From: Basidiobolus ranarum
Lineage: Eukaryota; Basidiobolomycota; Basidiobolomycetes; Basidiobolales
Reading direction: 5' to 3'
NCBI GenBank assembly: GCA_040143965.1
Contig: JASJQH010000030.1
Location: 1-44,430 of the forward strand
DNA length: 44,430 nucleotides
Shown: positions 23,805-33,500 of the stretch, piece after piece
Position numbering within the stretch: the first letter of the stretch is position 1
How the letters are laid out: every line of letters starts with the position of its first letter
Program-made: the position numbers and the translations under genes
Notes under the pieces: generated by a model
The model's database searches: none
Seen by the model: only the letters and a program-made list of their open reading frames with translations
Told to the model about the DNA's origin: nothing

Positions 23805-25341
23805 TAGGGAAAACAAGCGAACGAGAGCGCGTCCTCAATCATATATACGGATCACCCAAAAAACTCGACTGATCGAACTTTGCGACTACTTATACAAACA
23901 ACATTTTCAAACCCATACATATCTTACCCGCACAATACATATTTACTCCATCTTTCGATAAGAAGAATGTAAAAATCATCTGCCTAAAAAACCTTAATTA
24001 TGGACCAAGCCCGCGCGTATCGACCTCTTCTTCGTTACCTACATTCGCTTCCAAGGGTGAGCAATCAACCAAACTCAAGGGCCCCACCGAAGCTTCATTG
24101 ATGATCGCTTCTACCACACCATCCCCCGCACCTGTTCCGGTTGAATTCTTATTCTTTTTTGTTTCTTATAGTTTTAATTTTTCACTCTGGTCCCTTGTTA
24201 CATTTTCTCATAGACTTCTATAGCTATCTTTATGGACCATTATTGATATTGGTATACCATGATTTCATTCCCCAAAATCTTTTTCTTGCGCGCGGGGTCT
24301 TGTACATACAAAAAATCCCCATTTATTGCATCGATAAACAATCAGTTGATTTGTAACTAAATGAACTTTCATATCTATTTAATGAACTTAACGAATTGCC
24401 AGATGATCATCAGAGTTACATCCATATCTGACCCTGGTTTAAGTTACCGCCACGTTTTGTCCTATTGTTTTGTCCTAGCTGGTGAGTAACCATTATGTAA
24501 GACAAATACTGAGTTCATCGTTTGAACTGCCTGCTAAAGTAACCATTACGTAAGACAAATACTGAGTTCATCGTTTGAACTGCCTGCCATTGCCACTGCG
24601 ACTGATTCTTGTTTCTTGCATTGAATACATTATATAATCTAGATTACAATGGTCAGTAGTGGAGAGGTGAGAGATGCAGTAAACACTGGCGCTGTTCCAC
24701 GGCATTCATTATTACCTTATGGTGACTCTGAGCGATAGGGCGAAGAAAAGCAATTGAATAACCCTGATATTGCGTCTTACAATGCTGTCTTTTGATTACA
24801 CCACTCGGTTGAAAGACTGGAGGAGAGTAGTATACATGATCTAGATTCTTGTACGCTTATCTAACCCTATTTACATGATAAACATTGTTGTTTCATACTC
24901 ATTAAGATTCATGCGAATGCCTACTCATGTGTTCCGTTGTACACTGTATTTGATGATGATTTGTACTCTACGCCTACATGGAGAAATCCTCTCGATTAAT
25001 GGCCTATATAACCATTTCAACCTGTCTCGTTAAACAAGTGACCTGATTTATTTTTCTTTATCACTTGATTCAAATCAACCTGATTGCGAATTAGAAAGTA
25101 CACATGGGTAATTACCATTCTGAGGAAATCCCCTCGCATGCTAATGAAACATACTGACTAGCTGCCATATATGGTGTGGATTTGTATGGTGTGGATTGCT
25201 AAGCATATTGTATTGATAAACAAACAAGAGGAGGGTGACAAACACTTGTACATTGTGATTATGAAAGATGTTGTGTGGGTGGATATTTGTTCTATGATAA
25301 GAGATGCTGGGTTGGTCAGGAATGATCTGATGCTGAGAGTA
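23805..25341. other. 1.5-kb interval between CDC25 and the PPR gene (convergent)
   Basis: Contains the CDC25 3' UTR, a GC-rich block at about 24000-24145 that is open on both strands, and a 53-bp tandem duplication at 24485-24588. No complete gene could be built. Confidence 0.45.
24485..24588. repeat. 53-bp direct tandem duplication, two copies
   Basis: Both copies start AGTAACCATTA and run through GAACTGCCTGC. Copy 1 is 24485-24537, copy 2 starts at 24538. They differ by one internal base (ATTATG versus ATTACG) and at the 3' end, so the duplication is recent. Confidence 0.92.
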
Positions 25342-27543
25342 TTAAGCCAAGTTAAGTGATGGATGTCGAATTCTCAAGAACTCTTTCAGTTTCTGGTGTG
25401 TTTCAGTATCGCCAGTTTTCTGCAATTGTTTAGCTACGTCCCCTATGGGCCCCTTCCTTGATGTAGGAGTTATGTCCAACTCAATCATTTCTCTCATGTA
25501 TTCTTCCGCAGCTTCCCGGTAGGCTTGGTGGTGGAGTAACGCTTTAACATACTTATCCACGTGTATCTCGGATAGTGGTATATTATCAGTCTTGAATGAT
25601 CTCCAGATGTTTCTTAATTTATCGAGATCGCGATTGTATGTGGTGAATGTTTCGAGGATTGCTGTGGCTCCATAGGTTAGGTCACTTTTGTGTGGAATGT
25701 CGTCTTTAAATCTGTTCCACAGTGCAAATAGTCGTTCGGAGTTTTGCTCTAAACTGCAACCCTTGAGGAGGACAGTCAATGTATATGAGTCAGGAGCTAC
25801 CTTATCCTGGACCATTTCATCATATAGTTTGAAAATAGACATTGGTTTCCCGTGACGTAAATAGCCATTCATCAATATATTATAGGGTATACTATTCGGC
25901 TTGATACCGAAGCTCTTCATATCTTTCAACAATCGAACAGCACGAGCTATTTGTGAACGCCTTACTAGACCATCAATCAGAAGAGAATACGTAATGGCAT
26001 CCGGGGGAAGTGAGAGGTCACGCATATCTTTGTACAAACGGAACCCTTCAGTGGCATTATTTCTCTTTACACACGCTTTTATCAAGTTATTGAAGACAAC
26101 AGTGTTTAAGTGAACTCCTTTGGATTTCATGTCTTCGTATAGCTCAAGCGCACGTTTATCATCCAAGATGTTAGCATAACCGTCAATCAGATTGGCATAG
26201 ATCCATTCATCGGGAACCACTCCCATTTTTTGCATTTCCGAGTAAATCCTTGATGCAGCCTCCATATTGCGGGTTTTAGCCAAACCATGTATCAAGTCGG
26301 TAAAGGTGACTACATTTGCCAACACCTTATGAACTTGCATACTCTCGTAGAGCTCCAAGGCATTATCTATACGTGCACTTTGCACATATCCTCGAATAAG
26401 AGTGTTGTATATCACTGTGACAGGTGGGATTCCCTGAGCAAGCATATCTTGGAACAGTTGCATGGCTGCTTCAAGATTGGAATTCTGAACTTGCCCTTTG
26501 ATTAAAATACTATAAGTGACGGTGCTTGGTCTAATGTTATGGCTCAACATCTCCCGGAAGATATCCAATGCACTTTCCATGTCGGAATTCTTTACGTGGG
26601 CATTCATAAGGATATTATAATCCATGGAGGCTGGAAGTCGATTTCTTGAGAAGATCTTTCGTTGGGCCAACATATCGTCATAGACCTTCAAGGCGTCATG
26701 AATGTCATGGTTGGCTGCAAAGTTGGTGATCAACGTATTGTATACTGTATCGTCTGGTATGAATCCTTTTTGCAACATTTCCGCGTGAATTTTAGAGTAC
26801 ACATTCATCAGATTGTGGCGACCACACACCTTGAGAAGAATCTTGTATGTATCAAAATCTGGAACCAAGCCCTCGGGACTCATGGCCTTAAACAGATCAA
26901 AAGATTGTTGAGGATTATCTCTACCAAAAGCCTCAATAACAGCATTATATATCCTAGTGTCTCGAAGCAGTTTCTTATCTAGTCGATCAAAGGTACTTTT
27001 AACTTGTTCGTAAAGCTTATTCTTACTATAGTAAGAAAATAATGCACTATAATCCTCCGGTTTTTTAAATGTCTGCCCTGTTTTTTGTAAGATATTTAAG
27101 ATTTGAGAACCACGACTTTGGCTTAATTGTCGATCGTTTTCCAAAATCCCCACCACTTCAAGTAATTTGGCAAAATGTTGGGGGGTAAGACAACTCGCAA
27201 GTTCTTTCTCCAAAATCACCTGAAATAAACTCCACGCTTTATCAGAGTCGTGAGTTGACAAAGTTTCTTCTAAAGCATTAAGTTCGTGAAATTTTTGGTT
27301 TCTTTGTTGTGGATAATTGAAACTATTTACAGGAATAACACTCGAGTTTAACCTAGTGGCGCTCTTGGAAAGTAAAAAGTTGGGTTAATTCAGAGTATTT
27401 TATGAAAGAATGGATAAAAAACCTGTATTAATACACACCAAGTTTCGAGTGAAATGCTTCCCTAACAATGATATGTTGTATGTGGGGTAACGAAGAAATT
27501 TCAACGAGGCTTGACGGCGAAGCTGAAATATTGCGAGTGACAT
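25342..27543 (-). CDS. Mitochondrial-type pentatricopeptide repeat (PPR) protein
   Basis: Two exons, 27543-27439 and 27363-25342; 708 aa. The donor GTGTGT and acceptor CCAAG give phase 0. Exon 1 encodes MSLAIFQLRRQASLKFLRY..., an Arg/Lys-rich, acid-free start typical of a mitochondrial presequence. From about residue 120 there are about 13 consecutive 35-residue PPR units (for example VIYNTLIRGYVQSARIDNAL, ITYSLLIDGLVRRSQIARAV). The C-terminal 130 residues are helical but degenerate. PPR proteins bind organellar RNA, one base per repeat, to control processing, stability or translation. The regular P-class repeats are unusual for fungi, where PPRs are usually few and diverged. It lies tail to tail with CDC25 and in tandem upstream of nothing on its own strand except ELP4 (367 bp). 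Confidence 0.9.
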
Positions 27544-27910
27544 GACTGAGTTTCCTCTCAAGAGGAAAAGAGATAACAAAGCAAAATTATTTTGTTGCTA
27601 TTAATATATGAATGATTTTTGCTTGGAAACCATTTTTAATAAATACAATGTTGATTGAACTGGTCAAAAATTTTCTATCGTTTGAATATTGTGGATTTTT
27701 TCTTAGTAAATATGAATATCCGTTAGTTTCTTAGTATGAATTAAGTTAAACAACATTCACTTCTTTGATTAAAATATTTGTTTAAGGGTGGTGAAGCTTA
27801 GCAATGGGATTACAAATCAAATGGTCTAAATACATTCAGTGATTTATTAGTGCAAAAACCCCGCCAACATGATATCTTCAATCATTTACAAGAGTCTCAA
27901 TTTTAAACAT
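27544..27910. other. Intergenic: PPR promoter and ELP4 3' UTR
   Basis: 367 bp, AT-rich. No gene or repeat recognised. Confidence 0.5.
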
Positions 27911-29374
27911 TTAAAATTCAAGGGGATCTTTTCTTCCAGGCATGGAGCCACAACCAATCTTCGGTCCTTTCTTAAACTTTGAAGGTTCTTTTTTCTTATC
28001 ACCTTCATCCTTGGAAGAGGTTCGACGCTCACCAACTCCACCCTCAATTGGAAGATGGAATGTCTCGATAGTAAACCGCTTGCGACGCAGTTTAAACGCA
28101 AGATTGTTGGTAGTAGAGTGGGAAGATTGGAGAATGGATAATTTAGCAGAAGATGAAACGATGGCGTTTAGAACCGGTAGTTTACGAACGTGGAAAAATC
28201 CGTGATAGTCGGACGAAAAGTTGGCCAATTTCTCGGAACCTATTAATCACTTTGATTAGACAAACATCTGACATAAACGAACATGATATCCACGTACCAG
28301 CAAAAGATTCGATTTCGACTACTGCATCACACATATGCTCAAGCTTACGAATAAATCCTGAATCCCCACCCTCAGTACTATACAAGTGAGCAGGTACAGT
28401 CAAAACGCAGACTCCAAAAGAGAAACGAAGAAGACCACGAAGAGCATGCAAGAATTTGAATATTTGCTGCATTGGGTGATTAGAAAAGAGTAGCATGTGA
28501 CTAGAAAGTAAATCTACAAACCTGCTCATTCTTATGCTTCCAAAAAATGGAAGCAAACGAATGAATCCCAACTCGCAATATATTTCTGGTCCCGGATGAG
28601 GGAGTCGAAGAAGCACTAACCATTCAGATATCGAAGTTAGACCTCTCTGTAAGGTGTACGATCAACATATCTACTGACTAACCTGAACCCATTTTCAATT
28701 TGAGCGCGAATTTCATTAATCAATTTTTTACAATCTTCCTCGTCTTCCCACTTATCCATATCAATGAGATGCTTCGTAGCGGTATCAAGACTCAACTCTG
28801 ACATGCGTTTGGTCAGATCAAAGGAATGACAATAAATTGAAGCAGTCTCCCCTACAGTTGGCATAGCTATAGAATAGATAAGTAGGTGTTCAACGCTGAA
28901 ATCCATTTACTCAACAGATATGAGTAAAGTACCTGATTTCTTAAAGTTCGACAAACCAGCTGCAGAGACATTCAATTTAGGTAAATTCTGATATCTCCAA
29001 GCGATAGTCATCTTTTCCTCATTTCCCTCAGCGGTTTCTTTTTCTTTTTGTTCTGTCTCCTCTTTTTTATCACCACCGAAATCTGGTAATGAATCGATGA
29101 ACTTTTGGGGATCTTCGTCAGCTGAAGCTAATAGAATCGCGTGTTTCGAAGCGACTCCTTGAGCCAAGAAATACTTTAAGAGGACTTGAGCATAATCGGT
29201 GTGTTTGTCCTCTTTGATCATAAGCACCGAACCGATAGGCAAACCTCCGCCAAGAACATCGTCAAAAGAGGGAACTCCTGTCGATGTTAGTAGCTGACCA
29301 TTATGTGCACTAAGTCTAGAGCCGGGAGGAAGTTTTGGTTGGTTTAAAGAAGTACGTTTCTTAAAAGAACTCAT
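27911..29374 (-). CDS. ELP4: Elongator complex subunit Elp4 (PAXNEB)
   Basis: Exons 29374-28933, 28866-28683, 28644-28621 (24-nt micro-exon), 28521-28298, 28239-27911; 1203 nt, 400 aa. The N-terminus PGSRLSAHNGQLLTSTGVPS, with DDVLGGGLPIGS, is the signature of Elp4. Further conserved blocks are YCHSFDLTKRMS, IFKFLHALRGLLR, and near the end LAFKLRRKRFTIETFHLP. Elp4 forms a RecA-fold hexamer with Elp5 and Elp6, which helps Elongator make mcm5U/ncm5U at tRNA wobble U34. An acidic/Lys-rich insert (about residues 110-130) follows the first strands. The middle of the gene is less certain: the 99-nt intron 28620-28522 is in frame and could be retained. The gene shares a 252-bp divergent promoter with DNMT2. 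Confidence 0.9.
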
Positions 29375-29626
29375 GAGTGGATTTTAGAAAGTAACGAACT
29401 TATCCAACTCGTTCAATATTAAAATATCAAATATATCATTTTAGGGAATTTTTAGCAAATTTAGGTATCAAGTCGAATGAATTTTGATGTATGTTAATTC
29501 TATGTCTATAGTTGAAATTGATAAAAATCAATATTTTTTTTTGTTCAAAATCATTGGATACTACTTGGTAAAGCTGGGTGGTGAGCAGTTGAGTCCTTTC
29601 GCATTAACGTGAACGGTGAACTGAAC
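29375..29626. promoter_or_regulatory. Short bidirectional promoter of ELP4 and DNMT2
   Basis: 252 bp between the two ATGs, transcribed outwards in both directions. It is AT-rich, with a T-run at about 29532-29542. No specific binding site could be named. Confidence 0.6.
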
Positions 29627-31208
29627 ATGACTGAAAAAGAAGAAGTCAAATGTCTGGAATTTTTCAGCGGAATTGGTGGACTTGTAAGCTAATTGACAAG
29701 TGAATTGAGACCTGAAAATCCCTTTCCAAATGTAGTTTTAATTTATGGTTACTCTAATTTAGCATTACGCCTTTATTACTGCTGGTGTTTTCGGTGAAGT
29801 AGTTGCTAGTTTCGACATGAATGAGGTTGCTAATCAAGTTTACAAGCACAACTTCAAGAAAACTCCCGTTAATGTACTTATTATATCTGAAATATTCTGT
29901 CAAGTTGCTTCGTGAAGTTGTAGTTAACCTTACCACATGCTATGATTTTAGAAAGGAATCGAGTTTCTTAACGCAACTGACATTCAAAAGTATGTGTTGT
30001 CCTGAAAAATACACAAGAGCCTCGAATACTCACCACATTTAATTAACATATATCAGGTATCAAGCCAACTGTTGGTTACTGAGTCCCCCTTGTCAGGTAT
30101 TTATCAGAACTATTCATCAGAAATATTCATTGAAATCATTCTCACCATACTCAGCCTTATACACGTGGAGGAAAATCTCTTGATGACCAAGATGAACGCG
30201 CCAAAGGGTTATTGCACTTGATTGATCTACTCCCAGAGCTACAGTCCCCACCCAAGTATATTTTTCTCGAAAATGTCAAAAACTTCGAGTACTCACGTTC
30301 AAGGGAGCGACTGGTTGGTTGTCTCGATGATCTAGACTATGAGATTCACGAATGTCTACTGTCTCCACTACAATTTGGTATTCCAAATGATCGACTTCGC
30401 TATTACTTAATGGCTTGTCGAAAGCCCTCATCATCAGTCATCGATAAGAATAAGGAGAAATACGTAGATACTTGTCAAATCTATACCACATGGCCGTTCT
30501 CGGACGATAAAGAGAAAAACGAGCTACGATTAAATGGTGCCTTTTCTGAACTCAACACAGAAGATTATTTATTTGAATTACCAAAACTAGAGAGTTATCT
30601 GGAGAAAGAGGATATTCTTGAAACATATCAAGTACCTGAAAAATATATCACAAAAACCACCTCGTTCCGGTTTGATATTGTTCGACCTAGCGACGTTCGA
30701 TGCTCATGCTTCACCAAAGTAACCTAGGTTTTGATTTATGTCTGTTTCCCCTGCTCCTGCTAACGATGTCTTCTCTCGGCTTAGGGCTATGGCAGTCGAC
30801 ATGTCTATAGAAGTGGTTCCTTTCTGCAAACAAAGAAACTGGAGGTAGTTTTAACATTAGAGTCAAACCACTGTCCTTCATAATCCATTAAAATACTTGC
30901 AGTATACTAGCTACGATTGGGAGCACCCAGAGAGTTTGCTCGATTTAGGGTTACGATTCTTTAGTCCTCTTGAAGTTGCTAGATTGCACGCTTTTCCAGT
31001 AAAGCGTGAAAATGACACTGAGACTCCGGCCAGTGAAAGCAACAGCAGCACACCAAGACCGTTCCGTCCTCATTCCAAGCCTCCTCTTCTTGAGTTTCCT
31101 GACACAATTAGCACTAAACAACAGTATCGACTCTTGGGAAATAGTCTGAATGTATGGGTTATTGCAGAGCTTATGAGATGTATACTTTTCTCACCTCGTC
31201 AAGAATGA
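29627..31208 (+). CDS. TRDMT1: tRNA (cytosine-38-C5) methyltransferase Dnmt2
   Basis: Seven-exon span with six introns: 29627-29683, 29763-29873, 29952-29989, 30057-30096, 30155-30718, 30785-30844, 30903-31208; 1176 nt, 391 aa, all GT-AG. Motif I is EFFSGIGGL at the N-terminus. Motif IV is SPPCQPYTRGG with catalytic Cys81. Motif VI is ENVKNFE (121-127). Motif VIII is QFGIPNDRLRYY. The Dnmt2-specific CFT tripeptide is at about 267-269, and the C-terminal motif X reads LLGNSLNVWV. The family methylates C38 in the anticodon loop of tRNA-Asp and a few others, using S-adenosylmethionine. It is not a maintenance DNA methyltransferase. Length is the usual 390 aa. Confidence 0.95.
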
Positions 31209-31384
31209 ATGTGTATTGGAGTGAAGGCTCAGATCAAAAATAAATATGACAGTGATATCCAAAGTTATGTTATTGATTGTTACTTTGTAATTTTATTTTT
31301 GAGTAAAGTATGAACAAACGATGCTTCCGCGTGATTAATGATACTTTAATAAGGAAGAAGCCCAAATTGAAATCAGGAATACAT

Positions 31385-31896
31385 TTATTCAGACTTGGTC
31401 TTAGGACCCTTGGTCTTGGCGGTACCACGGAGCTTCTTAAGACGGTTCTTACGTTCCTTGCGTTGCTTACGAGAAGTAATACCATTTTCGGCAAGACCGT
31501 GACGAACAAGACGGTACTTGGGCTCGAATTTCTTGGCAGCATCCAAGGAGTCATAAATCAAGGCGAATCCAGTAGATTTACCACCACCGAAGGCGTTACG
31601 GAAACCGAAACAGAAGACATTCTCCTTCTCGGATTTGTACATCTTGGCGAGCTTCTCGCGGAGCTCATCCTTGCTGATGTTGGCCTTACCAGGGTGCAAG
31701 ATATCAACAACGAACTGCTTGCGTTGCAAGAGTCTGTTGGTCAAGAATTTGCGAGTACGAATAGTAACAGTGGCGTCGGCCTGTAAATTATAAGAGAAGA
31801 GTTAGTTAGCAAGAGCAATGATTGATGTATCCATCTGAGTTGGATTTCTGAGGATGGTTGTAACGGATATCTGTAGCGATGAAGAATACTAACCAT
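31385..31896 (-). CDS. RPS24: 40S ribosomal protein eS24
   Basis: Exon 1 is the ATG alone (31896-31894); a 113-nt GT-AG intron follows, then exon 2 at 31780-31385. Total 132 aa. Exon 2 begins [20 protein letters not shown], the conserved eS24 start, and continues [20 protein letters not shown] and [15 protein letters not shown], ending in a basic tail. It is a small-subunit protein. An intron directly after or near the start codon is typical of fungal ribosomal-protein genes and often carries expression signals. The stop is 177 bp from the DNMT2 stop (convergent). Confidence 0.97.
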
Positions 31897-32342
31897 TTTT
31901 CTTGTTTCAAACCTTGAACCACGAAGGAACTCAAAAACTAGGAAAAGAGGAAGAATTCTCTGGACAACATCGTGTACTTTATTTCAGCCCTACAGCAAGA
32001 TTTTCGAAAAAAAAATTCATTTCTATTCTTCATTCATTGATTCATCTCATTTTACATGGGGGAGATCCTTCATGGCTTCTGGTTGGTCAGAAATTTTACG
32101 ATAACTTGGAATTTTGTACGATTGACTTGTAGTTGGTCTTATCGGGTTACTCGATCTAGCCCCTGACCTCTGTCTGATCTATTAGGGTTAGCTTATACAC
32201 AACAGTTGTTTAGAGGCTTGAGTGATTTGGTGACTTGATGATTCGGTCAAATATACGTTGATTTCTTCAAAATTATTAAAGTCATTATTTATTTGATGTT
32301 AATAAAGTGGGATGTATATCAACGTTCACATAGAGCAGGTAT
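31897..32342. other. Intergenic: eS24 promoter and PFDN5 3' UTR
   Basis: 446 bp. It contains ATTAGGGTTA at 32181-32190 and otherwise T-rich sequence. No gene. Confidence 0.5.
32181..32190. promoter_or_regulatory. Telobox-like site upstream of eS24
   Basis: The sequence TTAGGGTTA lies about 285 bp upstream of the eS24 ATG (AACCCTAA read on the gene's strand). In several fungi AACCCTAA boxes in ribosomal-protein promoters bind Tbf1-type factors. Here this is inferred from one site only. Confidence 0.35.
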
Positions 32343-33194
32343 TCAAGAGGATTTGGAGGCGTCCTTTTCAGCTTGAAGTTTGGCTATTTTGGAGTTCATA
32401 ACATCCACGAGAACTATGGTACAAATAAAACCACATAAATAACATATTTCCAATCAATCGACCATTGGATTTTTCAATTACCTCGAAGATTATTTTGTTT
32501 GCTAGTTACTGTTTCTTGAAGCTTGTCCAAATTGCCCTGAAGGTAGTCGACTTTACCCTGATAGAAGCCATGGGCATCTTGGGTGGACTGAAGATAACCA
32601 AATCAATTAGATATCGTACATAAAAATCATCTCTTTTGTTCTTTAGGTACCTTTTCGACATAGTATCCGGTACCGACGTCGATAATTACGTTTGATACAT
32701 TACCGAGAGTTCCTGGAACATAAAGGTAAGCCATAATTAAGGGAAACAACAATCATCTGTGTATTTATGAGAACATTCTCCAACATCCAGCAATTAGGTA
32801 AGAAAGGATATAGAGTTGGTTAAAGGAATGAGGATGGTTTTTCCTATAAAGAGGTTTTAAAGAGGGATTATTTAGTTGGGTTCAAAGTATATCAAATAGA
32901 GTAAACATCTGGCTGATAAACATACCGGAGTTTTCAGGCTTTAAGGTTTCTACACATTCTTTACAATCTCTGAAAGTAGATTGAGCTTGTTTAAGTTGCG
33001 AGTAAGAGGAAGTAAGTTGAGAAAGTTCCTTATGAATTTTATGATAAGGTTAATGAATTGAAAATCAAAACGAAACCATTCCACTTTTTAAAAACTAAGT
33101 ATATAAATACCTCTTCAAGTTGACCTTTAACTTGTTGAAGAGATTGTAGAGGAAGATCTTCCAAATCTACTGTTTGTGTATTAGCACCAGACAT
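32343..33194 (-). CDS. PFDN5: Prefoldin subunit 5 (Gim5)
   Basis: Six exons: 33194-33111, 33028-32926, 32843-32812, 32725-32651, 32587-32482, 32413-32343; 471 nt, 156 aa, as usual for the family. The two coiled-coil helices flank a beta hairpin that reads GKTILIPLTNSLYVPGTLG and then VIIDVGTGYYVEK, a near-perfect prefoldin-5 signature. The protein is part of the cytosolic prefoldin hexamer that passes actin and tubulin to the CCT chaperonin. The LTNS/LYVP junction can only be made by removing an AT-AC intron (separate entry). No GT lies between the last conserved codon and the in-frame stop. It is divergent from Dicer (306 bp). Confidence 0.94.
32726..32811 (-). other. U12-type AT-AC intron in the prefoldin-5 gene
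   Basis: On the minus strand the intron starts ATATCCTTT at 32811 and ends GGCTTAC at 32726 (86 nt, phase 0). A branch-like TTTCCCTTAAT lies about 11 nt before the AC, against a consensus of TTCCTTAAC. Splicing joins TCT to CTT and gives PLTNSLYVPG, the conserved family sequence. Without removal the frame stops after a few codons. No alternative GT donor can rescue it, so this is the firmer of the two AT-AC cases. Confidence 0.88.
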
Positions 33195-33500
33195 GATTTA
33201 CTACACTTTCCCTAAACTGAACTTTACGAAATTTCCAATATATGCTATATAACTTTTGGGAAAAAAAGAAAAAATTCACCTGGATCTTCTAGGTGAGGGG
33301 AGGGGTTGAATCAATTCCATTGGAAATCTCATGGATTGTTTACCTTTATTCTCGGAGATTAAAATGCTGAATTTTTAATCAAGAATGATGGTTATGATGA
33401 TGGTGATGATGTAGGTTAGATCTTTGCTGAAACAATCCAAGATATTATGTATTGACAAATAGGTTGATAGTCTGGTTACTTGCTAGACTGGATTCTATTT
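33195..33500. promoter_or_regulatory. Bidirectional promoter of PFDN5 and Dicer
   Basis: 306 bp between divergent ATGs. It holds an A-run near 33263, a G-rich GGGGAGGGG element at about 33296, and an imperfect (GAT)n microsatellite at about 33384-33412. No assignable factor site. Confidence 0.5.

Noticed and set aside
33480-33500. Seven codons upstream of the Dicer ATG (TTG start)
   Set aside because: TTG is not a usual start in fungi and an ATG follows in frame at 33501.
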